Shown here: one piece after another, positions 38,846-46,821 of the stretch
Layout of the letters: each line of letters begins with the position of its first letter
How positions within the stretch are numbered: position 1 is the stretch's first letter
From: Rhizobiales bacterium Y(2018)
GTDB taxonomy: Bacteria; Pseudomonadota; Alphaproteobacteria; Rhizobiales; Aestuariivirgaceae
DNA: 64,000 bases
Direction of reading: 5' to 3'
Assembly (NCBI GenBank): GCA_005502925.1
Contig: SCPD01000008.1
Location: 186,001 to 250,000 of the forward strand
The notes under the pieces: model-generated
The model's database searches: none
What the model saw: only the letters and a program-made list of their open reading frames with translations
Told to the model about the DNA's origin: nothing
Position numbers and translations under genes: made by a program

Positions 38846-41818
38846 TCAGCGCAATCCGTTCATGCGCGCCAGGATATGGTCCTTGGTTGCGGCATAGACG
38901 GACTTGTCCTCGGTGCGGGACGCCGCCTTCTCGATCAGGTCCAAGGCGATCTGGTAGGCTTCCAGCGCGCTCTTGCGATCATTGTTGGCCTCCCAGACAT
39001 AGGCCGACTCGACATGTGCATTGGCGATGTCCGACATGAATTCCGGATTGCCGGGCTCGATGGCCGCGGCCTGCTCGGCGAAGCTCCGGGCGGATTTATA
39101 GAGATCGAGCGCGCGGTTGGGATCGTTCTTGGCCCAGGAGCTGCCGACCTTCATGTAATTCTTGTAGACGTCCTTGAGGGCCCAGGGCCTTTTGGGAAAA
39201 CGCTGCTCATTGGCGAGCGCCACTTCGAGCTGCTTGTCATTGGCGGCCCAATAGGACTTGTAGTCCTTCTTCACCCAATAGACGCGGGCGATGCGGTCGA
39301 GCATCACCTGGGCGTCCTGCCAGTAGATCTCCTGCTCGGGATGGGCGGCCGTCAGCTTCGCCGCGTAGCTAAGCCCTTCCTGCTCGGATTTGAGAGCGTC
39401 GTCATAACGCTTCAGTTGGATATAGGATTCCGAAATCTTGGCATAATAACCCCAGGCCTTGCGCTGCCAGTCGACATTTTTGGGGTCGAGGGCGGCGAGC
39501 TGCAGAGCGGAGGCGTGCGCCTTCTTGGTGTAATCGAGCGCCGCCTGCTCGTCGGGCACGAAAGCGTAGTAGGTCGAGAGATTGGCATAGGATGCGGTCA
39601 AGTCGCCGATCCAGAGCTTGTTGGTGGGATCGGACTTGGCCAGCGCCTCACGGATGGCGATCGTCTCATTGTGGTCGGCCAGCACCTTGTCGAAATCGAT
39701 ATTGGCCTGGTTGCCGAACCGGACCGCGAAGGCGCGGCCTTCCAACGCGCCGGCGAGGGCGCGCTGATAGGCGGTGTTCTTCGGGTCCGCCGCCACCAGG
39801 CGACGCAGGATCTCGGCCGACGACTGGTAGGAGGCAATGGCCAGCCGGTCGCGCTCTTCCTTGTTGCCCGGCGCATCGAAGATGCGACTGACCCCGCCCA
39901 CCGCCGCATAGGCGTTGGACAAAGCAAATTGGCGCTGCGGATCGTCGGGCCTGGCTTCGGCCAGCTGCTGCGCCAGTGCCAGGCCGGATTGGGCGGACTG
40001 GCCTGCCTCGGCGAGTTTCTTCGCAGCCTGCTGGACTTCGCTCATCAGGAGGAAGGTGCGCGCCATCGCCACCTTGGGCCCATCGACCGCCGGGTCGCGC
40101 TCGACGAGCTTCGCGATGACACCGCGGGCGTCCTCATAGGCCTGCAATGATTTTTCGTTGTCGCCCTGGAGCTTGTGCAGCGCGCCGATCTGCAGATAGG
40201 CGGCGGCCTCGAGCTCCAGCGCCTTGCCATCCTGTGCATTGGCCTTGGCGATCGCCTTGCGGATGGCGAGGCCCTCTTCGTAAGCGCCCAATGCTGAGGT
40301 CGAGTCGCCCTGGTCGCGCAGCACGTCGCCGAGCTTCAGCCGGCTCGCCGCGACATTGGCCTGCCACAGCGCATTGTCCGGTTCCTTACCGGTCAAGACT
40401 TGAGCGATGGCATATTGGCGCTCATAGGCCTTGCGGCCTTCGGCCAGATTGCCGACGGTCAGATAAAGATCGCCGAGGGTTTCGAGCGAGGCGAGCTGCT
40501 GCGCGCGCTGGTCGGCGGGCAGGGGATCAGCGCCAAGCTCGGCATAAAGAGCGGCCGCCTGCTCATAGCTGCCGATGGCGAGATCATATTTGAGGTCGGC
40601 GCGCGAAGCGCCGCCGCTCAGCACATGGGTCGCGGCCTCCGACAAAGTGCGCTCGAGGAAGTTCGTCTTGAGCGCGCTGCGCGAGGTGGAATCGATAGTG
40701 GCCGCCTCGGCGAGCTTGCCGCGCGCCGTGTCGAAGGCGCCCAGCGCCAGCTGCTGCTCGGCCTCCTGGCGCAGCTTCGTCACCTGCGGATCGTTGGAAG
40801 ACAAAGCGCGCATCTGGCTGCGTGTCGTCACGAAGGCGTCGGCGGCGTCGGTGAGCCGCCTGGTGCGCTGCTCGAGCGTCAGATCCTTGGCGTCGGATGA
40901 AATGAGCGCGCCGTAAAGCGGCGCCAGCGGCATGTCCTTCTCCTTGGCCAGCCGCTCGACCTCGTCGCGCAGACCGGTGGTGACATCCGCCATGGCGAGC
41001 AGCAGGCGCTCGCGTTCGGGGAGTTTTTCGACGGTCGTCGCGGCGAAGAACAGCGTGGGCAGGCCGTTCTCGATATAGGGCAGCTGGTTGCCGCGCGACT
41101 GGTCGTAGACTTCCTGCTGGACGAGGGTGAGGGCGGAGCGGATTTCGAGACCGTCGGTGCCGAGATATTTCGACAGCGCCGCGGTGAAGGGCGAATTGGG
41201 ACCCTGGCCGTCGGACGCCGTGGCGCCCGGAGCGGCGGAAAAGGCGAAGAGCACATTCTCGGCATTGCCCATGCGGCCAAGGCCGGGCCTGATGTCGAGC
41301 GGCATCTCCGGCTCTTCGGCGACGGTCGCGGCGCGGGTCGTTCCATCGCCACCGCCGCCGCCACCGAATGGATCATTGCGGCAGGCATCGAGCATGATGA
41401 GGCCGACCTTGCCGACTTCCGCGATGGTGGCGCGGATCTCATCGAGCGGCATGGCCGAGGTCTTCAGAAGATCGGCGCTGTCCGCCTTGGCGTCGGTGGG
41501 CAGCAGGAAGTTTTGCCCTGCGATCTCGACGCCATGGCCGGCGAAGAACACCAGCGCCACATCGGCGCCCGCCGCATCCTCGCGGAAGTCCTCGAGTGCC
41601 CGGCGCATGCGTTTTAGATCGCGGTTCGATTCGAGCGTCACCTCGAAGCCGAGCTTCTCCAGCGTCTTCTCGATCGCCATCGCGTCATTGACGGCGTTGG
41701 AAAGGGGGCGGATGGTCTTGTAGTCGTCGGCCCCCATCACGAGGGCGACCCGCTTTTCGGCGAGCGCATGGAGCGGAGTCACAATGATGAAGAAGGCGGT
41801 CGCAGCGATGCGCAGCAC
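38846..41818 (-). CDS. Caspase-like (peptidase C14) protein with C-terminal TPR repeats
   Basis: A 990-residue exported or membrane-anchored caspase-family protein. After a GTG start (GGGAG 9 nt upstream) comes a signal-like segment LRIAATAFFIIVTPLHALA. The caspase p20 domain follows: KRVALVMGADDYKTIRPLSNAVNDA, catalytic H95 in LVFFAGHGVEI, catalytic C146 in IMLDACRNDPF. About residues 380-990 are helical TPR-like repeats (YELAIG-type units, e.g. LETLGDLYLTVGNLAEGRKAYERQYAIA). In-frame sequence runs upstream to 41971, but that part is antisense-free leader and tRNA-His, so it is not coding. It lies inside the tRNA array on the tRNA strand. Possible roles are regulated proteolysis or defence; neither is proven. 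Confidence 0.85.
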   Translation of the reverse strand: MLRIAATAFFIIVTPLHALAEKRVALVMGADDYKTIRPLSNAVNDAMAIEKTLEKLGFEVTLESNRDLKRMRRALEDFREDAAGADVALVFFAGHGVEIAGQNFLLPTDAKADSADLLKTSAMPLDEIRATIAEVGKVGLIMLDACRNDPFGGGGGGDGTTRAATVAEEPEMPLDIRPGLGRMGNAENVLFAFSAAPGATASDGQGPNSPFTAALSKYLGTDGLEIRSALTLVQQEVYDQSRGNQLPYIENGLPTLFFAATTVEKLPERERLLLAMADVTTGLRDEVERLAKEKDMPLAPLYGALISSDAKDLTLEQRTRRLTDAADAFVTTRSQMRALSSNDPQVTKLRQEAEQQLALGAFDTARGKLAEAATIDSTSRSALKTNFLERTLSEAATHVLSGGASRADLKYDLAIGSYEQAAALYAELGADPLPADQRAQQLASLETLGDLYLTVGNLAEGRKAYERQYAIAQVLTGKEPDNALWQANVAASRLKLGDVLRDQGDSTSALGAYEEGLAIRKAIAKANAQDGKALELEAAAYLQIGALHKLQGDNEKSLQAYEDARGVIAKLVERDPAVDGPKVAMARTFLLMSEVQQAAKKLAEAGQSAQSGLALAQQLAEARPDDPQRQFALSNAYAAVGGVSRIFDAPGNKEERDRLAIASYQSSAEILRRLVAADPKNTAYQRALAGALEGRAFAVRFGNQANIDFDKVLADHNETIAIREALAKSDPTNKLWIGDLTASYANLSTYYAFVPDEQAALDYTKKAHASALQLAALDPKNVDWQRKAWGYYAKISESYIQLKRYDDALKSEQEGLSYAAKLTAAHPEQEIYWQDAQVMLDRIARVYWVKKDYKSYWAANDKQLEVALANEQRFPKRPWALKDVYKNYMKVGSSWAKNDPNRALDLYKSARSFAEQAAAIEPGNPEFMSDIANAHVESAYVWEANNDRKSALEAYQIALDLIEKAASRTEDKSVYAATKDHILARMNGLR

Positions 41819-41927
41819 GTCAGAAATCTCCCGGTCAGGTCGAGCGGCAAGACACCACGTCAATATGGCAACCGCAAGCCTGATTTTGTGCGCTCCGATG
41901 GCCAGATTTTGACCAAGGGGAAATGAT

Positions 41928-42003
41928 TGGGCCTGGCTTGAGGGCTCGAACCTCATTCTCGCGGTCCACAACCGCGCGCTCTCACCTGTTGAGCTAAACC
42001 AGG
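41928..42003 (-). tRNA. tRNA-His (GTG), lacking encoded G-1
   Basis: Acceptor CCTGGTT pairs AGCCAGG (one G-U); discriminator C; CCA encoded. Anticodon arm CGCGG TTGTGGA CCGCG. The base before position 1 is C, so the universal G-1:C73 pair of tRNA-His is not encoded (C-1 opposite C73). Confidence 0.88.
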
Positions 42004-42009
42004 GAAACT

Positions 42010-42084
42010 TGGTCCCGGCGGTCCGGATCGAACGGACGACCTACGGGTTATGATCCCGCCCCTCTACCGCTGAGCTACACCGGG
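42010..42084 (-). tRNA. tRNA with CAU anticodon (second copy, Met or Ile2)
   Basis: Acceptor CCCGGTG pairs CGCCGGG (one G-U); discriminator A; CCA encoded. Anticodon loop ATCATAA with stem GCGGG/CCCGT. The D stem has a G-G mismatch at its outer pair. The body differs from the CAU tRNA at 38426, so the two are not recent duplicates. Confidence 0.85.
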
Positions 42085-42101
42085 GAATTGGAACGCGAAG
42101 A

Positions 42102-42176
42102 TGGATCTCCCTCCTGGGTTCGAACCAGGCCGGACGGGACCAAAGCCCGTTGCCCTACCTGCTAGGCGAAGGGAGA
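42102..42176 (-). tRNA. tRNA-Gln (TTG)
   Basis: Acceptor TCTCCCT pairs perfectly with AGGGAGA; discriminator U; CCA encoded. Anticodon arm ACGGG CTTTGGT CCCGT. The 199 bp upstream of it (42177-42375) hold no feature I can support. Confidence 0.9.
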
Positions 42177-42375
42177 GGGGTCGCACGAAAATGACTCAGG
42201 CCTCGCCGGCGAATCCGTCCGATCCGCCGACTTCTCGAACCCCCTGATAGCGGCCTGCGGACTATCAGCGACCGATGGTGGCCGATCGCTTCGGGATTCA
42301 CTCCGGTCCTTCCCGAAATCCTTGGCTGAAGTCTCGGGAGTGACGTGGATTGGTATCGCCAGCTGGCGACAGTGG

Positions 42376-42459
42376 TGGCTCCTGGGGCAGGACTCGAACC
42401 TGCAAACCTTGCGGCGCCTGATTAACAGTCAGGTGCGTTTGCCATTCCGCCACCCAGGA
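42376..42459 (-). tRNA. Class II tRNA with Asn anticodon GTT (non-canonical)
   Basis: Acceptor TCCTGGG pairs perfectly with CCCAGGA; discriminator G; CCA encoded. The anticodon arm CCTGA CTGTTAA TCAGG is Asn-type and differs from that of the Lys(UUU) tRNA at 38678 by a single base. The 13-nt variable arm (GCC-GCAA-GGT) and the D arm TGGCGGAATGGC are Leu-like. Body and anticodon therefore disagree. Confidence 0.82.
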
Positions 42460-42516
42460 ATAATATTTGAAGGAGATGCGGGAGAGTGACCTCTCCAACG
42501 ACCATCTCGTAAGAAT

Positions 42517-42592
42517 TGGTGCCAGGAGTCCGTTTCGAGCGGACCTCTTCGCGGCTTCAGCGCGATGCTTTCACCAGATTAGCTATCCTGGC
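42517..42592 (-). tRNA. tRNA-Phe (GAA)
   Basis: Acceptor GCCAGGA pairs perfectly with TCCTGGC; discriminator A; CCA encoded. Anticodon arm TCGCG CTGAAGC CGCGA. The T loop is CTCGAAA instead of TTCGANT (C54), which is atypical. Confidence 0.85.
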
Positions 42593-42594
42593 TC

Positions 42595-42668
42595 TGGTGC
42601 GGATTAGCGGAATCGAACCGCTATCATCGGAGTGGCGTTCCGAGGCCCAGCCAATAGACCAAATCCGC
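42595..42668 (-). tRNA. tRNA-Gly (GCC) with C33
   Basis: Acceptor GCGGATT pairs perfectly with AATCCGC; discriminator A; CCA encoded. Anticodon arm TCGGA ACGCCAC TCCGA. Position 33 is C instead of the near-universal U. Only 2 bp separate its 3' CCA from the 5' end of tRNA-Phe. Confidence 0.82.
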
Positions 42669-42816
42669 TTGATTTTTCGATATGAAGTGGTGGACCGGTG
42701 AGGATGAAATTGAGCACCGCTATGTCACTACGAGGCCTTCATAATTTTTAGCCACATGGAACGTGCGCTACCATATCCGGTATTCTGGATGCGCAAGTCG
42801 GCTGCGGGAGCAAAGA

Positions 42817-44130
42817 ATGAAGATTTGTATCTATTGCGGCTGCGAAAAGCCGGATGAAGAGTTTTCCGATGAGCACATATGGCCAGACGCTCTGGGCGGC
42901 GACTTCCTTCCGCGCGACGTTTGGCGGACGGACGATGTTTGCCAAAAGTGCAACAGTATTTCCGGCTTGTTCGTTGACGGGGCTTTCATCCGCAGCTGGA
43001 TCGGGCAGGCAGAGCGATCGAGCGATTCTCACGAATACCTCGCCGGCAGGGGCAAGCCGGCGGCGATACCGCTCCACTATCTAGGACCGATCATGGACGT
43101 ATCGCTTCCTGCCGGTCACGTGGCCGACTTCTGGGTAGGGCCTTGTGGAGCCAACATTGTTCATATCCGACCTGACGACGGGGATGAGCAATGGACCACC
43201 TACGCGGGAGGCGACCCGCGTGGGAAGAAGTCCAAAGCGGGGCGGGCCTATATGGCCTTTACATCCGAAGATGACTTCTGGATCGCCGTCAGCCTCTTGT
43301 CGTTCCACCGCCATTTCGGACGTGCTGAGCGATTCGTGGTCAACATGGAGATTCCTGCCAACTGGCCGTTCAAAGAGCCGAACAGGTCCGATGCCGTTCA
43401 AGCCGAGGACATGAAGGTAGTCGATGCTGTGACCGGGGCCAGCCGCGCCGGGAAACAAATACACTTGCAGCCGTTGATCTCGTTGGACGTGGGCAATCGG
43501 ATGCTTGCAAAGCTCGGGCTCGCGGTCGGTTACAAGCTGCTAGGTGCCTCGTTCCTTGAAACGGAACACGGAAAAAATTTGCGCGCAGGAATGCGAGAGG
43601 CGAATTTCGAGAAACGGCAAGACATCGCCGTACGTGGCTCCGGGTTGTTCGGTCAGGCAGGCCTTGAAGCCGCGAAGGACGTCTTGGCATGGCCAGGAGG
43701 GTGGGTGCTGTTGGTCAGCGTTGTGCAGGACAGCCTCTTCCTCGGTGTGGTCGTACCCTCGGGGAAGTCAATGACCGTCTTGATCTCAGACGAAGCGGCG
43801 TTAGTGGCGACCGTTGACCCAAAGTACAAAGATGGCGCGATCTGGGTTACGGTGCCGGCGGCAGGGGAAGCGGCTGGACCTGTATTGCTCCCCGAGTACT
43901 TGGCTCATCAAACTGGGGTGAGCGCGCTGCCGGTCTTGACGACGCTGGCCTCCAAGCGAGCGGACCGGACCAATCTCCCGCCTTGTCGGCCGACCGACGA
44001 TTCGACGGCTTCCTCTTGGGGGGGCTCGAATAGTTCAATTAATGCGTGCCTTCGTCCGGTGGGTCTCGGCCAGCATTTCCCGAACGCGCGCGTGATGTTG
44101 TCCGTCGCCTTCATCGCTGCGCAGAAATGA
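42817..44130 (+). CDS. HNH-type endonuclease-domain protein
   Basis: A 437-residue protein on the strand opposite to the surrounding tRNAs. The N-terminus has an HNH/zinc module: CIYCGCEKPDEEFSDEHIWPDALGG (C-x2-C, E-H) then DVCQKCNSISG (C-x2-C, N). The remaining 370 residues are not recognised; they contain SEDDFWIAVSLLSFHRHFGRAERFVVNM and VLLVSVVQDSLFLGVVVPSGKS. The start ATG 42817 has GGGAG 7 nt upstream. It is the second HNH protein in the tRNA array. Its lower GC and different codon feel suggest acquisition. A tRNA- or DNA-directed nuclease is possible, but the target is unknown. Confidence 0.75.
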   Translation: MKICIYCGCEKPDEEFSDEHIWPDALGGDFLPRDVWRTDDVCQKCNSISGLFVDGAFIRSWIGQAERSSDSHEYLAGRGKPAAIPLHYLGPIMDVSLPAGHVADFWVGPCGANIVHIRPDDGDEQWTTYAGGDPRGKKSKAGRAYMAFTSEDDFWIAVSLLSFHRHFGRAERFVVNMEIPANWPFKEPNRSDAVQAEDMKVVDAVTGASRAGKQIHLQPLISLDVGNRMLAKLGLAVGYKLLGASFLETEHGKNLRAGMREANFEKRQDIAVRGSGLFGQAGLEAAKDVLAWPGGWVLLVSVVQDSLFLGVVVPSGKSMTVLISDEAALVATVDPKYKDGAIWVTVPAAGEAAGPVLLPEYLAHQTGVSALPVLTTLASKRADRTNLPPCRPTDDSTASSWGGSNSSINACLRPVGLGQHFPNARVMLSVAFIAAQK

Positions 44131-44176
44131 CTCGTCTGTGACTAGGGCCAGTGCGTCATATCATAGCAATTGGAAA

Positions 44177-44253
44177 TGGTGCGCCGAGCAGGATTCGAAC
44201 CCGCACTGAACTGCTTCTAAGGCAGTCGCCTCCTACCGTTGGGCTACCGGCGC
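44177..44253 (-). tRNA. Class I tRNA with Leu anticodon TAG (non-canonical)
   Basis: Acceptor GCGCCGG pairs TCGGCGC (one G-U); discriminator A; CCA encoded. Anticodon arm ACTGC CTTAGAA GCAGT gives UAG, which reads CUA (Leu). The variable loop is short, so the body is class I, while genuine tRNA-Leu is class II. The first (5'-most) tRNA of the array in transcription order. Confidence 0.8.
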
Positions 44254-44978
44254 CTGAGTAAAGGAAATTCGAACGCCCGAGAGCGGGCGCTCAAAAGTTT
44301 CAAACGGCCGACGGCTCCATTCCAGGTTTGCGGCATGGATGGTCCGTTGTCCGGAACGCAGCCCGTCATCGGGCATGGCGTCGCCGGCCAATAGGTGAAT
44401 GTTCACAATGTCAAAGAGCGGGTCATTGCTGACCGGAAGGCACGTCGAGAGAAAACGCTCGCGATGCTTTCTGTTGCGCAGAAAACACACGATCGCTCTA
44501 CGCATGCGAGGTCGCGCATGCGCTGCTTCAAGGCCGAGGCCATGAAGAAACGATGACGCCCATGGCTCCAAAGGAGTCTGGCGACGATGAGTAATGGGAT
44601 GTCTTGAGTCTATTGGGCCATCTGTGGTCCCTCTGCCTGGTGGCGGAGGGAATGGCCCTGCCGCCGGTTTAGTTGAGATTTCCGGTATGTTGCGTGAGGA
44701 GGTAATCCTTTGAAATCACGCACATAGACGAACGTCCGCATCTGCCCTGCCGTTCGAATGGCAGCGCATTGGCGGCGCTCAGCGCGATTATCATATGTGA
44801 TGCCTTGCGGGTCATCGGCGGATTAAACTCGTCCTAGTACAGATCAATTGCAGGCGATCGTATCTCACGACTCACGCTCGCGCGCAACCGTTTTTCGGTC
44901 ACGCGCGTGAAATATCACAGCGATGTCGCATTTTGACCACAGAGGCGGCGTGACCGCGGCGACGCCAGTGGACGCCGG
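44254..44978. other. 725-bp region without a supportable gene
   Basis: Only short reading frames occur here; one at 44233-44571 (minus) runs into the tRNA and lacks a ribosome-binding site. A T-arm-like CTGCC-GTTCGAAT-GGCAG at about 44744-44764 may be a tRNA fragment. This would be the upstream side of the array, where its promoter should lie. Confidence 0.4.
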
Positions 44979-45365
44979 TCAGCGACGGCTGAGTCTGGTG
45001 ACCGTCGCTTCGGCGGCGCGGCGGAAACGGTCGCCCAGGCCTTCGGCTGCTTCATATTGGAGTGCGGACTCGGCGCCCTCGCTGATCAGGATCAACAGCT
45101 CCGCCGCGATATCGGGCTCGGAAAGACGGGCGCGCCGGCAAAGCCCTACCATCTCGTCGTCATCCATTCTCGCATGCTCGTGGTCGCGAGTGTGGCCGCC
45201 GGCGCTTATCCGCTCAGCCGTTTGATCGATCCAGGCCTGGAGCTGCGCCTTGGGATCGCCCGGATGCAAAACTTCCAGAGCATTCGCAAACGGGGCAGGG
45301 GATCCGGCCAATCGTCCCGAAAAGCAACCGGCCGTCTTGTCGTGAAAAGGAAGTTCCTGTGTCAT
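44979..45365 (-). pseudogene. TetR-family regulator remnant (ligand domain only)
   Basis: A 128-codon frame whose C-terminal part reads like the ligand domain of an AcrR-type regulator: DPKAQLQAWIDQTAERI, EMVGLCRRARLSEPDIAAELLILISEGAESALQYEAA, RFRRAAEATVTRLSRR. The N-terminal helix-turn-helix is absent and a central stretch appears deleted. Probably a decayed gene beside the intact TetR gene at 45564. Confidence 0.5.
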
Positions 45366-45510
45366 GGCCCGCTCTCATATTTTCAGTTGAACCTGCTCTC
45401 CTGCCGCCGGGGTGAGCTGTGCTTCAGTTCACAATAACTCAGTGCGGCACACGGTAATGGCAGGAGCCTCACACCCTTGTTCTCGATTCCGCTTTGGCGT
45501 AAGAGGAGGA

Positions 45511-45542
45511 TGTCTCCGGATAATATACGGAGGCTGTCTCCG
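45511..45542. promoter_or_regulatory. Candidate operator upstream of the TetR gene
   Basis: TGTCTCCG (45511-45518) is repeated directly at 45535-45542, and CGGAG (45528-45532) lies between as the inverse of CTCCG. This gives TCTCCG-N9-CGGAG, a palindromic site about 20-50 bp before the TetR start and suggestive of autoregulation. Confidence 0.5.
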
Positions 45543-45563
45543 TTTAGCAAGAGGTTTTTGATA

Positions 45564-46145
45564 ATGGACAAAGGCGGCCCTGCCGCGACCCGCAAGCCCC
45601 GGGCAGATGCGGTGCGCAACCGCCTGCGGCTGCTGGCGACGGCCAAGGCCGTATTCGCGGCAAAAGGATCGGAGGCCAGCCTGGACGAGATCGCGCAGAT
45701 CGCCGGCGTCGGGGCAGGCACCCTCTACCGCCATTTTCCAACCCGGGACGCGCTCGTCACGGCCGTCTTCCGCAATGAAACCGAGCAACTGGTAGCAGCC
45801 GCGGATGACTTTGCGCGGACACGGGCGCCTCTCGAGGCTTTCCGCGAATGGCTGCTGCTGTTCTTCAATTTCGTCGCCACCAAGCACAGCATGATGGAAC
45901 TGCTCAATTCGATCCTCGGCGGGACGGATGAGCTTAAGACGGAGACGATGAATCAGATCGATGGGGCGGTCGCCAAGCTCGTCCAAGGCGCGATCGCCAG
46001 TGGTGCTGTCCGCCCCGATATAGAGCCTAAGGATCTGATGCTGGCGCTGGCCGGCGCCGCAAAGTTCAGCCCGGCATCCGATCGGGAGCAAACAGCGAAG
46101 CGGCTGGTCGACATTCTGATCGCCGGTATTCAAGCCAAGGCATGA
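45564..46145 (+). CDS. TetR/AcrR-family regulator
   Basis: A 193-residue TetR-family regulator. The DNA-binding domain is RLRLLATAKAVFAAKGSEASLDEIAQIAGVGAGTLYRHFPTRDALVTAVF (about residues 20-70), followed by a helical ligand domain with AFREWLLLFFNFVATKHSM and a C-terminal KRLVDILIAGIQA helix. ATG 45564 is preferred (AGAGG upstream); an earlier in-frame start has no such site. A palindromic site precedes it. Its old target may have been the neighbouring dioxygenase, now a pseudogene, whose 3' end overlaps it tail to tail. Confidence 0.85.
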   Translation: MDKGGPAATRKPRADAVRNRLRLLATAKAVFAAKGSEASLDEIAQIAGVGAGTLYRHFPTRDALVTAVFRNETEQLVAAADDFARTRAPLEAFREWLLLFFNFVATKHSMMELLNSILGGTDELKTETMNQIDGAVAKLVQGAIASGAVRPDIEPKDLMLALAGAAKFSPASDREQTAKRLVDILIAGIQAKA

Positions 46146-46801
46146 GGCGCCGGCTTCTGTTCGAGATACCCTCACCGATCCACACCCCGGACCAGTGTCG
46201 CGAAATTGCGATCCGCCGCCACGCCGCGGTTCTCAGGCGTGACATAGATGACGGCAAGCCCGATACGCGCCGCAGCGGAGCGGCTGGGCGAGGAGCCATG
46301 CAGGACATGGCCGTGATGGAAGCAAGCCTGGCCGGGCGACAGCTCCACCGGCACGGCGTCACGCCCGATCCCGGCCAGATCCATGTCCGTGCTCTTATGT
46401 GACCCGGCAAGAAAGCGGACGCAGCCATTGGCGCGCGTCACGGGCGTGAGGGCAATCCAGCCGGTGACATAACCTCGAGCTTCCGGGCCCAGATGCGGCA
46501 GGTCGCGGTGCCAGGGGATTTCGCGGCCGACATGCGGCTCCTTGGCGAAGAGGGCCGTTACCTAGATCATGATATCAGGGCCGATCAGCGCTTCCGCCGT
46601 GTCGAGCATCCGTGGATGGACGGCAAGATCATAAGCAAGCTTCATCCGCAGATGGGGATCGGCGGGACTTCCGGCTTCCACCGGTTGTTTGAGATCGAGG
46701 AGTGCCGTGCAGCAGCGCGAGGCTTCCGCGGCCGGGACGACATCGACCGGATGATAGAAGCCGTTCTCTTCAAAAATCGTCTTTGTATCCTTGAAGCCCA
46801 T
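46130..46801 (-). pseudogene. Phytanoyl-CoA dioxygenase (PhyH) pseudogene with two nonsense codons
   Basis: One continuous minus-strand frame encodes a PhyH-like Fe(II)/2-oxoglutarate dioxygenase: FEENGFYHPVDVVPAAEA, ALIGPDIMI, then in-frame TAG (46559-46561), VTALFAKEPHVGREIPWHRDLPHLG (H-x-D iron ligands), GCVRFLAGSHKSTDMD, SPGQACFHHGHVLHGSS (distal His), NFATLVRGVDR, in-frame TGA (46172-46174), GYLEQKPAPHALA. The stops fall where a Trp is expected in the family (DIM-I-W-V and DR-W-G-Y), so both look like TGG-to-stop changes. Otherwise the frame is intact, so decay is recent. It lies downstream of the 2-hydroxyacid dehydrogenase on the same strand. Confidence 0.75.
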
Positions 46802-46821
46802 GGGGCCAGGCCCGGATCGGT

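Noticed and set aside
38825-40150. Plus-strand open frame of 441 codons opposite the caspase-TPR gene
   Set aside because: Shadow of the TPR region; the minus frame has signal peptide, catalytic dyad and ribosome-binding site.
41819-41971. Longer N-terminus of the caspase gene starting at 41971
   Set aside because: The extension would be translated from tRNA-His sequence; the GTG at 41818 has a ribosome-binding site and starts the signal peptide.
42177-42375. A degenerate tRNA between tRNA-Gln and the GUU tRNA
   Set aside because: A TTCTCGAACC-like T-loop fragment is visible near 42230, but no pairing acceptor or D arm could be assembled.
44177-44253. Reading the 44177 tRNA on the plus strand, which would give a CUA (amber-suppressor) anticodon
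   Set aside because: The D arm, T arm and CCA end are all in the correct order only on the minus strand, so the anticodon is UAG. It does not support amber readthrough of the PhyH pseudogene.
44233-44571. Minus-strand 112-codon frame ending inside the UAG-anticodon tRNA
   Set aside because: Ends with the usual spurious reading into a tRNA 5' end (APVAQR), no ribosome-binding site, no recognisable domain.
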